This document shows, piece by piece, positions 4,998 through 10,957 of a stretch of 10,957 nucleotides of DNA. The notes under the pieces were generated by a model. The model was not told the origin of the DNA and made no database searches. It worked only from the letters and a program-made list of their open reading frames with translations. The position numbers were made by a program, and so were the translations under genes. The stretch covers positions 1 through 10,957 of the forward strand of contig CAJUJW010000074.1 in NCBI GenBank assembly GCA_910586735.1. Reading direction: 5' to 3'. Each line of letters begins with the position of its first letter. The first letter of the stretch is position 1. This DNA comes from an uncultured Oscillibacter sp. Lineage in GTDB: Bacteria; Bacillota; Clostridia; Oscillospirales; Oscillospiraceae.

Positions 4998-6702
4998 GGG
5001 GCCTCCTCTCCCGCCGCCGCCGGATGGCGAAGCTGGCGTTCTCCCTGGTGTCCGTGGCTTTCAAAAAGGCCAGCAGTCCCCAGGCGGACATCATGGCGGA
5101 CCCGCCGTTGGACACAAAGGGGAAGGTGACGCCGGTGAGGGGCAGGATGTCCACGGACCCGAAGACGTTCAGGCAGGTCTGGAACACCAGCAGGGACCCG
5201 GCGGCACAGGCCGCCAGGCAGTAAAAACTGCTCCTGGCCGCCCGGCAGGCCCGGACGGTGAAGAACGCCAGGGCCGCGATGGCCCCCACGGCGAAGAAGG
5301 CGATCACCAGGCCCCACTCCTCGCAGAGCATGCCGAACACCAGATCCGTGTCCGCCGCCGGGACCCGGTGGAGCCAGCCCTCCCCGGCCCCCATGCCCAG
5401 TAAGCCCCCGGAGGCGGCGGCAGACATGGTGCGGGTCTGCTGATAGCCCCGGCCGGAGGCGTCCGCCCAGGCGCGGCCCCAGGCGGCGAAGCGGTCCAGA
5501 ATGTAGGGCTTGAACTTCACGATGATGCCCGCCCCGAACACCGCCCCGCCGCAGATGAGGGACAGCGTGGCGAAGTCCCCGGACCGGAGGTAGGCCAGCA
5601 CCAGGAAGGTGACGAAGAAAACCGCCGCCGTGCCGAAGTCGCTCATGAGGCCCAGGAGGCCCACGCAGACGCCAGTCAGCACAATGAAGAGGGTCAGGTT
5701 CCGCTTGCGGAACAGCCGGTCCAGCGTGGCGGACCCGGCGAAGATGTAGCATATTTTGGCGATCTCCGAGGGCTGGAAGCTGAGGCCCCCCAGGGAGATC
5801 CAGTTCACCGCGCCGTACTTCCGGTTGCCCAGGACCAATGTCACGGCCAGCAGGGCGATGGACGCCGCCGCCATCACCCAGCGGTTCCGCTGGACCCGCT
5901 CCAGGTCCCGGAGGAAGAGCCCCAGGGTGAGGAACAGGAACAGGCCCAGGATGATGGCCAGCAGTTGCTTATAGAGACTCCCCGGCGCGCTGGAGGCGGT
6001 GACGGACAGGGAGAGGGTGGAGAGGAAAAAGGCGATGGTCTCCATCTCAAAGCCCACCCGGCGGCAGAGGCGCAGAGCCAGGGCGTAGAGCCACATCACC
6101 GCCGTGAGGCCCAGAAAGGCCAGGGGCAGGCTGGGGGACGCGTCCTCCCCGGCGGCAATCATCAGCTGGACACAGGATAGCAGCTGGAACACGGTGAGCC
6201 AGAGGAAGGAGGGCCACATGGCGGCGGGGGCCTCGGCCCGGCGCTTTTCCGCCTGCTCCTCCCGCTCCTCCACAGTCTGGGGCAGGAACAGCAGGGGCAC
6301 GCCCCCCAGTTCAATCCGGTCCCCCATCTGGACCGGGGCGGAGTTCTCCACCCGCTCCCCGTTCAGCAGGACGCCGCCCTTGGAGTTCAGGTCGTAGAGG
6401 GTCCAGTTTCCATCCTCCCCCCGGCAGAGGGCCGCGTGCTGCCGGGAGACGCTGGGGTAGTTCAGCAGAACGTCGGCGCTCTTCCCCCGGCCCAGGATGT
6501 TCTCCCAGTGGGTGAGGGGCACGGACCCGCCGCCGGGGAGGCTCAGCTGGCCCCAGGTCTCCGGCGTGTGGGGAGCCCGGAGGAGAGACTTAACGGCCCG
6601 CCAGAGGATGGCCCCCGCCAGGACGGGGAACAGGAAGCGGACGAAGGCGGTGTAGAAAACCCCGACGGCGGGATAGGCCGCCAGGAGCTCGGGCAGGGTC
6701 AT
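4984..6702 (-). CDS. FHA domain-SEDS (FtsW/RodA/SpoVE) fusion protein
   Basis: The 572-aa membrane protein joins a phosphothreonine-binding FHA domain to a SEDS peptidoglycan glycosyltransferase. Residues about 10-35 form a first membrane helix. The FHA domain covers about 66-138, with GR (71-72), SRQHA (86-90) and LLNGE (112-116). A charged linker (143-158) leads into the multi-helix SEDS domain, with WISLGGLSFQPSEIAK (301-316), SDFGTA (354-359, D355 matching the catalytic Asp of RodA), GGLLGMGAGEGW (432-443), TDLVFGMLCEEWG (452-464) and PFVSNGGS (528-535). Classical FtsW/RodA proteins lack the FHA part and are about 400 residues. The start at 6702 has AGAGGAGG seven bases before it; an upstream in-frame extension of 31 codons lacks this. 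It overlaps the PBP gene downstream. FHA binding implies a Ser/Thr kinase elsewhere in the genome. Confidence 0.95.
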   Translation of the reverse strand: MTLPELLAAYPAVGVFYTAFVRFLFPVLAGAILWRAVKSLLRAPHTPETWGQLSLPGGGSVPLTHWENILGRGKSADVLLNYPSVSRQHAALCRGEDGNWTLYDLNSKGGVLLNGERVENSAPVQMGDRIELGGVPLLFLPQTVEEREEQAEKRRAEAPAAMWPSFLWLTVFQLLSCVQLMIAAGEDASPSLPLAFLGLTAVMWLYALALRLCRRVGFEMETIAFFLSTLSLSVTASSAPGSLYKQLLAIILGLFLFLTLGLFLRDLERVQRNRWVMAAASIALLAVTLVLGNRKYGAVNWISLGGLSFQPSEIAKICYIFAGSATLDRLFRKRNLTLFIVLTGVCVGLLGLMSDFGTAAVFFVTFLVLAYLRSGDFATLSLICGGAVFGAGIIVKFKPYILDRFAAWGRAWADASGRGYQQTRTMSAAASGGLLGMGAGEGWLHRVPAADTDLVFGMLCEEWGLVIAFFAVGAIAALAFFTVRACRAARSSFYCLAACAAGSLLVFQTCLNVFGSVDILPLTGVTFPFVSNGGSAMMSAWGLLAFLKATDTRENASFAIRRRRERRPHEED

Positions 6703-6812
6703 GGCCGGGCCTCCTCTCTGAAAGATGATAGTACAGCATACCACGAATCCGGGAAAAAATCTACCGGAAATCGGGACGGGCGGCGGAGGGCCCAAAAATT
6801 TCCGCCGGGACC

Positions 6813-6842
6813 TTCACTTTTCCGGCGTTCTGCCGATATAGT
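6813..6842 (+). promoter_or_regulatory. candidate promoter of the unknown two-gene operon
   Basis: TTCACT (6813-6818), an 18-base spacer and TATAGT (6837-6842). The -10 box matches five of six consensus bases; the -35 box is moderate. It lies 45 bases upstream of the chosen ATG. The 184-bp region also carries the start of the divergent FHA-FtsW gene, for which I found no equally good promoter. Confidence 0.55.
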
Positions 6843-6886
6843 AAGTGTAGGAAGCGGTACGTTTATATAAAGGAGCGATGTTCAAA

Positions 6887-8011
6887 ATGGATCAGGTCAA
6901 CGGAGGAAGCGTCCTTGGAGAGTACGTGCAGTATGGCAAGTGGACCTTTAAAAACGCCACGGACCAGCTGCGGAAGGTGACGGACCCGGAGGAGGTCCGG
7001 AAATTCCAGGAGAACTGCGTGATCTTCAACCCCACGGTGGAGGAGCAGAAGGACAGCTTCCGGACGGAGTTCAGCGAGGCCGCCATGGACAGAAGCCCCG
7101 TCATCTCCGACGTGAAGCGGGAGGTGTACGGCCAGGCGGAGGCCGCCGTCGGCAGGTTTTTCGACGGGGCGATTTCAGCGGAGGAGCTGGCGGACGCCTA
7201 CCAGAGCCTGTCCGACCGTCTGCTGGACGCCTGCAAGGACCGGGGATACCCCATGCCCTTATGGGGCGGCATGATGGGCCCCGCTTTCCAGGAGACCTTT
7301 TACGGCGAATTCCGCCGCATGGTCCTGGACGGGGCCGTGGAGCGGAACAACGCCGAGGGGAAGCAGTATATCACCGGGGAGATGACCGCCCAGCGGAACT
7401 GGAAATACTACAACTCGGACTACTACTATAAGAGCGAGGAGGCCGTCTCCGCCCTGACGGAGAAATTCAACGCCATGGCGGAGGAGCGGGGCTGGCAGGA
7501 CACGGTTTCCGTCCCGGATTACAAGGCCAAGGGGCTGAATCTCTACTACAATTTCAACTCCGCCCTGTCCAACCACTTCAACGTGGACGACCAGTTTGTC
7601 AAGGACCCGGACCAGGTCCCGCCTAAAGATTTCCGCTGGTTCTACCAGTCCGGCGGGAACAACGGGAAGACGGGCTCTGTCACCTCCCTGACCATAGAGC
7701 ACCCGGACGGGACCACGACTTTCATTGATTACACCAAGCCGGGCTTTGACCCCACGGACCCCGCCAAGGGGACCACCTGGGCCGCCTATAAGGACGAGGG
7801 CGGAACGTGGCGCTATGAGAGCGCGGACTTCACCTATGACTTCTCCAAGGGCGACTTGAAGAGCGTGGCCGCCCTGCTGAAGTTCTCCGGCCGGTCCGGC
7901 AAGGCCCAGGAGGCCGTGAATCAGTTCCTGAAAAATCTCCAGCTCTACCCCGGCGGCTATTTCAGCCGCTTTCCCCAGTACGGGGGCGGGGGCGTAAACC
8001 TGCGGGCGTAA
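6887..8011 (+). CDS. uncharacterised 374-aa protein
   Basis: I do not recognise this protein. It has no signal peptide and no membrane segment, so it is probably cytoplasmic. The N-terminal half is charged and helical, with DRSPVISDVKREVYGQAEAA near 68-87 and AEELADAYQSLSDRLLDACK near 98-117. A tyrosine-rich stretch WKYYNSDYYYK lies near 172-182. The C-terminal half looks beta-rich, with repeated-looking DGTTTFIDYTKPGFDP and GGTWRYESADFTYDF, and ends in the Gly/aromatic tail YFSRFPQYGGGG. Two ATGs compete. The one at 6878 is only two bases from AAAGGAG; the one at 6887 is 11 bases away, a workable distance, so it is preferred. It is the first gene of an operon, 30 bases before the coiled-coil gene, and divergent from the SEDS-PBP operon. 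Confidence 0.85.
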   Translation: MDQVNGGSVLGEYVQYGKWTFKNATDQLRKVTDPEEVRKFQENCVIFNPTVEEQKDSFRTEFSEAAMDRSPVISDVKREVYGQAEAAVGRFFDGAISAEELADAYQSLSDRLLDACKDRGYPMPLWGGMMGPAFQETFYGEFRRMVLDGAVERNNAEGKQYITGEMTAQRNWKYYNSDYYYKSEEAVSALTEKFNAMAEERGWQDTVSVPDYKAKGLNLYYNFNSALSNHFNVDDQFVKDPDQVPPKDFRWFYQSGGNNGKTGSVTSLTIEHPDGTTTFIDYTKPGFDPTDPAKGTTWAAYKDEGGTWRYESADFTYDFSKGDLKSVAALLKFSGRSGKAQEAVNQFLKNLQLYPGGYFSRFPQYGGGGVNLRA

Positions 8012-8041
8012 CGCCCGGCTGTCAAGAAAGGAGGCCCCGCC

Positions 8042-8788
8042 ATGGGCAATCTGCAAGTGAACAGCACTGCCGCCCCTGCGGCCTCCTCCTGGCAGAGCCA
8101 GAGCGCCGCGCAGCCCTCCGCCTCTCAGGCGCGGGAGAAGGAGGACACCTCCCAGACCATCTGCGAGATGATGAAGGACGCCAAGGAAAAGGCCGACGCC
8201 ACACGGGAGAAATTCAATTCCATCAAGCCCAAGCCCCGGTACGGCGACGCGCCCCTGGAGGCGTATTCCCGCCTGGCCAGGGCCCGGCGCCCCGCCGAGG
8301 TCAACGCCGCCGCCGGATACGCCCGGCGGCAGATCGCCCGGCTGAAAGCCGCCAAGCAGACGGACCCGGACAACGCCAAGCGCATCCAGGCGGCCATCAA
8401 CCAGCTGCAAAAGGCCGTCCAGCGGGCGGGGAAGAAGAACCGGGAGCTGAACCGGGAAAAGCTGGACCAGGACCGGCAGAAAAAACTGATACAGGAGAAG
8501 CGAAGCCGGGAGGCCCGCCGCCAGAAGCAGGAGCTGCTGCGCAAGCAGGCCATGCGGCGCATCCGGGAATCCGGCTATCTCCGGGAGGCGGAAGTGGATA
8601 ATCGCATGCAGTCTCATATTGCCGCCGTGGACATGGAGCTGCGGGAGCAGGCCCAGAAGCTGGCCTCCTCCATCCAGCCGTCCATGGAGGCGGTGGCCCA
8701 GCAGTACGCCGCGGACAGCGCCGCCATGGCCCTGCCCGAGGAGCTGCCCCCCGCCCCCGCCGGTGGGGAGATTAACCTACAAGCGTGA
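8042..8788 (+). CDS. uncharacterised 248-aa coiled-coil protein
   Basis: I do not recognise the family. Residues 1-30 are a disordered Ala/Ser/Gln-rich leader. Residues 40-60 and especially 93-210 are long charged helices typical of coiled coil, with runs such as KKNRELNREKLDQDRQKKL (131-149) and REARRQKQELLRKQAMRRIR (156-175). The tail is Ala/Pro-rich (LPEELPPAPAGGE). There is no signal peptide or membrane segment, and the protein is strongly basic in its middle. AAGGAGG lies eight bases before the ATG, and the gene follows the 374-aa gene by 30 bases, so the two are almost certainly cotranscribed. A structural or scaffold role is plausible from composition only. The TGA stop overlaps the first bases of a palindrome. 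Confidence 0.85.
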   Translation: MGNLQVNSTAAPAASSWQSQSAAQPSASQAREKEDTSQTICEMMKDAKEKADATREKFNSIKPKPRYGDAPLEAYSRLARARRPAEVNAAAGYARRQIARLKAAKQTDPDNAKRIQAAINQLQKAVQRAGKKNRELNREKLDQDRQKKLIQEKRSREARRQKQELLRKQAMRRIRESGYLREAEVDNRMQSHIAAVDMELREQAQKLASSIQPSMEAVAQQYAADSAAMALPEELPPAPAGGEINLQA

Positions 8789-8814
8789 TACTTTTTCTTG
8801 AAAGAAAAAGTATC
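8787..8814. repeat. AT-rich 13-bp palindrome after the coiled-coil gene
   Basis: GATACTTTTTCTT and AAGAAAAAGTATC are perfect inverted copies around the 2-base centre GA, starting on the second base of the TGA stop. The composition contrasts sharply with the GC-rich surroundings. No T-run follows, and a standard terminator comes about 70 bases later, so it is not the main terminator. From memory, similar TTTTTCTTGAAAGAAAAAG-type palindromes are scattered between genes in many Clostridia, so it may be a dispersed repeat unit. Confidence 0.7.
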
Positions 8815-8884
8815 CAAAAAGAACTTTAGGTCCGCTCTGGCTGTCTGGTGGTAAACCGGGCCGAAGCGACGGCAACCAAGATAG

Positions 8885-8921
8885 AAGCGGCCCCCGGTCA
8901 TCTTTCGGGGGCCGCTTTTTT
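8885..8921 (+). terminator. strong intrinsic terminator of the unknown operon
   Basis: A 12-bp stem, AAGCGGCCCCCG with CGGGGGCCGCTT, encloses a 9-base loop and is followed by TTTT (8918-8921) on the plus strand. It ends the two-gene operon. Its last base is shared with the stop codon (8923-8921) of the opposing DUF4317 gene, so the hairpin also lies directly after that gene. On the minus strand the tail is TCTATCTTGG, a weaker terminator. Confidence 0.88.
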
Positions 8922-10075
8922 CACGCTTCCGGGGCTTCCGCCGCCTCCACCTCCACGCTGAGGCCGTTCACCTCCACGCCCTCCCCGGCGGGGATGAGCA
9001 GGTACTTCCGCCCGTCGATGATCCGGGTCTCCACCAGATAGCTGTAGGCCGGGTCGACGGAGATGGTGGCCTGTTCCGTCTTCACGTCGAAGCGCTTGGC
9101 GTCGATGAGGTTCTCCGGGTTCAGCGCCGCCCCGCCGAAAGCCTGGGCGCACTGCTCCTGGAAAGCCGCCGCTTTCTCCTCCGGCACGCCGCAGTCCCGG
9201 AGGATGCCCCCGATCTCCCCGGCGGAGAGGGCCAGGGGCTCGGCCTCCTTGTCCTCCTTCTGGGCCTCGATCTTCTCCAAAAGCCGCCCGTGGACCGCCT
9301 GGACCACCTCCAGGCTGCAAGCGTCCTCCAAGGCCCCGGTCAGGGCCCCCTGGAACGCCTCCCTCTGCTCGGCGGCGGACATGGGGGGTTCGGTGTGAAA
9401 GACGGCGTCCAGGAACTCCTGGTGAATCTGGTCCGCCTTCCGGGAGTAGAAGAGGGCGTTGTAGATGTTGGCCGCCCGGTCGTCAAAGGCCGGGAAGAGG
9501 AAGCCCAGCTCCGGGGCGGAGACCACCTGCCCGGCGGCGCAGCTGTGGAACTCGTTTTCTCCGGGGAAGTAGCCCAGCTCCATCTTGCAGTTTTTCACCG
9601 GGCACACGCTGCATAGGATATAGGAGAACACCTGGTCGGACCCGTCCATGTCCGTCTCTCCGTCCTTCCCCCGGCGGGGCACGTCGTAGGCGTCGTGGGC
9701 CAGGAGAATCAGATAGTTGCTGTCCCCCATGTCCAGGGCGTCGATGACCGTCCGGTAGAAGGTTTCCCGGAACTCCCCGTCCTTCAATTGGGACTCCCGC
9801 AGGGCGGAGAGGAGGCGGTGCTCGTCGCTGTCCGCCACCTGGGCCGTGGAGAAGACCACGTCGATGAGGTTCTTCCCCAGAGCGCCGGAGAGGGACTTTT
9901 TCAGGAGGCTCAGATACTTCTCCGCCTCCTCCAGGGGCATGTTCCCCAGGGACTCGTCCAGGTAGGAGATGATCTCCCGGCTGGAGCCGTTGACGTAGCA
10001 GCCGTAGACCCGGCTGACGGCGGATTTCTCAGGGCGGAACCGGCGGCGCAGCTCGCCGACTTCTTTTTGATTCAT
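8921..10075 (-). CDS. DUF4317 family protein
   Basis: This 384-aa protein matches what I know of DUF4317 proteins of Clostridia, which have no established function. The N terminus KEVGELRRRFRPEKSAVSRVYGCYVN (the first part near residues 4-20) is typical. There is a cysteine cluster at ILCSVCPVKNCK (C155, C158, C163) with a further cysteine at 179, possibly a metal site. The C-terminal part contains FDVKTEQATISVDP and IDGRKYLLIPA followed by an acidic Ala/Glu tail. No signal peptide or membrane segment is seen, so it is likely cytoplasmic. The ribosome binding site is weak (GCGAGGT), and a stable hairpin (10092-10109) lies just upstream of it. It is divergent from the DUF1538 gene. Confidence 0.9.
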   Translation of the reverse strand: MNQKEVGELRRRFRPEKSAVSRVYGCYVNGSSREIISYLDESLGNMPLEEAEKYLSLLKKSLSGALGKNLIDVVFSTAQVADSDEHRLLSALRESQLKDGEFRETFYRTVIDALDMGDSNYLILLAHDAYDVPRRGKDGETDMDGSDQVFSYILCSVCPVKNCKMELGYFPGENEFHSCAAGQVVSAPELGFLFPAFDDRAANIYNALFYSRKADQIHQEFLDAVFHTEPPMSAAEQREAFQGALTGALEDACSLEVVQAVHGRLLEKIEAQKEDKEAEPLALSAGEIGGILRDCGVPEEKAAAFQEQCAQAFGGAALNPENLIDAKRFDVKTEQATISVDPAYSYLVETRIIDGRKYLLIPAGEGVEVNGLSVEVEAAEAPEA

Positions 10076-10091
10076 GGCAGTACCTCGCTTT

Positions 10092-10109
10092 CAGCGGCGC
10101 TGGCCGCTG
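10092..10109 (-). promoter_or_regulatory. leader hairpin before the DUF4317 ribosome binding site
   Basis: CAGCGGC and GCCGCTG form a 7-bp GC stem with a 4-base loop in the leader, ending a few bases before the weak GCGAGGT ribosome binding site. It could hold the binding site open or affect message stability. I see no known riboswitch fold. Confidence 0.4.
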
Positions 10110-10138
10110 GGATTTCCGACAGTGGTTGTCAAACATTC

Positions 10139-10167
10139 ATTCTACCGGAAAAGCCCCGGAAATGCAA
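10139..10167 (-). promoter_or_regulatory. candidate promoter of the DUF4317 gene
   Basis: On the minus strand TTGCAT (10167-10162), a 17-base spacer and TAGAAT (10144-10139). Transcription would start near 10132, leaving a leader of about 57 bases that includes the hairpin at 10092-10109. A nearby TTGACA (10132-10127) has no matching -10 box. Confidence 0.5.
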
Positions 10168-10214
10168 CCGCTTTTTTCCGGGGGCCGAAGGTGTAAATTG
10201 CCTGTAAAGAACAC

Positions 10215-10245
10215 GGGGGATTCCTTGCGAAAGGACCCCTTTTTG
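10215..10245 (+). terminator. bulged hairpin with T-run, overlapping a promoter
   Basis: GGGG pairs with CCCC and TCCTT with AAGGA around the loop GCGA, with a small bulge on the left arm, followed by TTTTT. It looks like a modest plus-strand terminator. It spans the -35 box and spacer of the candidate promoter for the DUF1538 gene, so it could block transcription arriving from upstream without affecting that promoter. Confidence 0.4.
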
Positions 10246-10254
10246 TGCTAAGAT
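10225..10254 (+). promoter_or_regulatory. candidate promoter of the DUF1538 gene
   Basis: TTGCGA (10225-10230), an 18-base spacer ending in TGC, and TAAGAT (10249-10254). The TG one base before the -10 box makes an extended -10, which compensates for the moderate -35. It lies 38 bases upstream of the ATG. Confidence 0.6.
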
Positions 10255-10292
10255 GTACCATATTCTAATTTTGATTCCAAGGAGGCGGGGCA

Positions 10293-10957
10293 ATGGGCAG
10301 GCTTGGACGCTGGAAAAGCCGGATGGGCCGGACGAAGACCATCCTGGGGGAGAAGGTACGGGAGGCGCTGGCCTCCGTGCTGCCCATCACGGCCATCGTG
10401 CTGGTTCTGTGCTTCACCGTGGCCCCCCTGCCGGTGGACGTGCTCCTGGCCTTTCTGGCGGGGGCCGTCCTGCTGATTCTGGGCATGGGCTTTTTCACCC
10501 TGGGGGCCGAGGCCGCCATGACCCCCATCGGCGAGCAGGCGGGCGCCCACATGGCCGCCTCCCGGAAGCTGTGGGTCATCGCCTCCGTCAGCTTTTTGAT
10601 CGGCGTGGTGGTCACCATGTCCGAGCCGGACCTCCAGGTGCTGGCCTCCCAGGTGCCCGGCATCCCGGGCGCCGTGCTGGTGGGGGCCGTGGCCGCCGGG
10701 GTGGGAGTCTTCCTGGTGGTGGCCCTGCTTCGCATCCTGTTTCAGGTTTCCCTCCAGTGGCTTCTGGTGGGGTCCTACGCGGTGGCGTTCCTCCTGGCGG
10801 CCTTTTTCGTGCCGGGGGACTTCCTGGCCGTGGCCTTCGACTCCGGCGGCGTCACCACGGGGCCCATGACGGTGCCCTTCATCATGGCCCTGGGCCTGGG
10901 CGTCTCCTCCATCCGAAGCGACGAGAACGCCGCCCAGGACAGCTTCGGCCTGGTGGC
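10293..10957 (+). CDS. DUF1538 family membrane protein (partial, cut by window edge)
   Basis: The first 221 codons are present and the frame is open at the edge. After a basic cytoplasmic N terminus, hydrophobic helices occur at about 28-45, 48-70, 93-109, 125-146 and 156-175. Recognisable DUF1538 segments are TLGAEAAMTPIGEQAG (69-84), VTMSEPDLQVLASQV (107-121) and AFDSGGVTTGPMTVPF (181-196), followed by an acidic stretch SDENAAQDSFG. Full members are about 480-520 residues, so roughly half lies outside. The family is thought to be transport-related because of its polytopic layout, but no substrate is established. AAGGAGG lies eight bases before the ATG, an ideal ribosome binding site. The gene is divergent from DUF4317. 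Confidence 0.92.
   Translation, partial: MGRLGRWKSRMGRTKTILGEKVREALASVLPITAIVLVLCFTVAPLPVDVLLAFLAGAVLLILGMGFFTLGAEAAMTPIGEQAGAHMAASRKLWVIASVSFLIGVVVTMSEPDLQVLASQVPGIPGAVLVGAVAAGVGVFLVVALLRILFQVSLQWLLVGSYAVAFLLAAFFVPGDFLAVAFDSGGVTTGPMTVPFIMALGLGVSSIRSDENAAQDSFGLV

Noticed and set aside
3621..5129. A 502-codon plus-strand open frame opposite the PBP gene.
   Set aside because: It is antisense to a gene with intact SxxK, SxN and KSGT motifs, is rich in Gly/Pro/Val with low-complexity runs, and has no ribosome binding site. It is a by-product of high GC.
7259..8617. A 452-codon minus-strand open frame across the unknown two-gene operon.
   Set aside because: Composition is that of a GC-rich shadow (Leu/Gly/Val runs), with no ribosome binding site. 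The plus-strand genes have good ribosome binding sites, a promoter and a terminator.
10127..10132. TTGACA on the minus strand before the DUF4317 gene.
   Set aside because: The sequence 17-18 bases downstream is CAGCGGC, unlike a -10 box. The TTGCAT/TAGAAT pair just upstream fits better.

Overview
The window looks like a chromosomal segment from a GC-rich member of the class Clostridia, most likely an Oscillospiraceae-type gut bacterium (Flavonifractor/Oscillibacter-like). This is an inference. The support is strong AGGAGG ribosome binding sites, TTGACA/TATAAT-type promoters, tRNAs with encoded CCA ends, heavy use of CTG/CTC leucine codons, and families common in that group (DUF4317, DUF1538, an FHA-SEDS/PBP pair).

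Layout. 1-232 has no gene, only terminator-like hairpins. 233-334 holds the last ~33 codons of an unidentified minus-strand reading frame. 353-826 is a minus-strand tRNA operon: a near-consensus promoter, tRNA-Leu(GAG), then two identical tRNA-Leu(CAG) copies and a terminator embedded in a perfect 31-bp inverted repeat. 908-1624 (minus) is a sirtuin, divergent from an ArsC/Spx-like protein (1676-2011, plus); a self-complementary -10 box lies between them. A YihY/BrkB membrane protein (2089-2919, plus) meets a small SnoaL-like gene (2930-3181, minus) tail to tail. 3282-6702 (minus) reads as one operon: FHA-FtsW/RodA fusion, overlapping class B penicillin-binding protein, small three-helix membrane protein. 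Divergent from it, 6887-8788 (plus) is a two-gene operon of unknown function, a 374-aa soluble protein and a 248-aa coiled-coil protein, closed by an AT-rich palindrome and a strong terminator. DUF4317 (8921-10075, minus) and a DUF1538 membrane protein (10293 to the edge, plus) are divergent.

The most coherent functional unit is the SEDS polymerase plus PBP pair, which should make peptidoglycan at the membrane. The fused FHA domain suggests control by a phosphothreonine protein, but no kinase or phosphatase lies in the window. The divergent two-gene operon shares its 184-bp control region with this pair, so its products may be partners or may only be neighbours. There is no CRISPR array, intact insertion sequence, phage module or rRNA. 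The points most worth checking are the tRNA inverted repeat, the symmetric -10 box, the shortened SnoaL fold, the FHA-SEDS fusion and the unknown operon.
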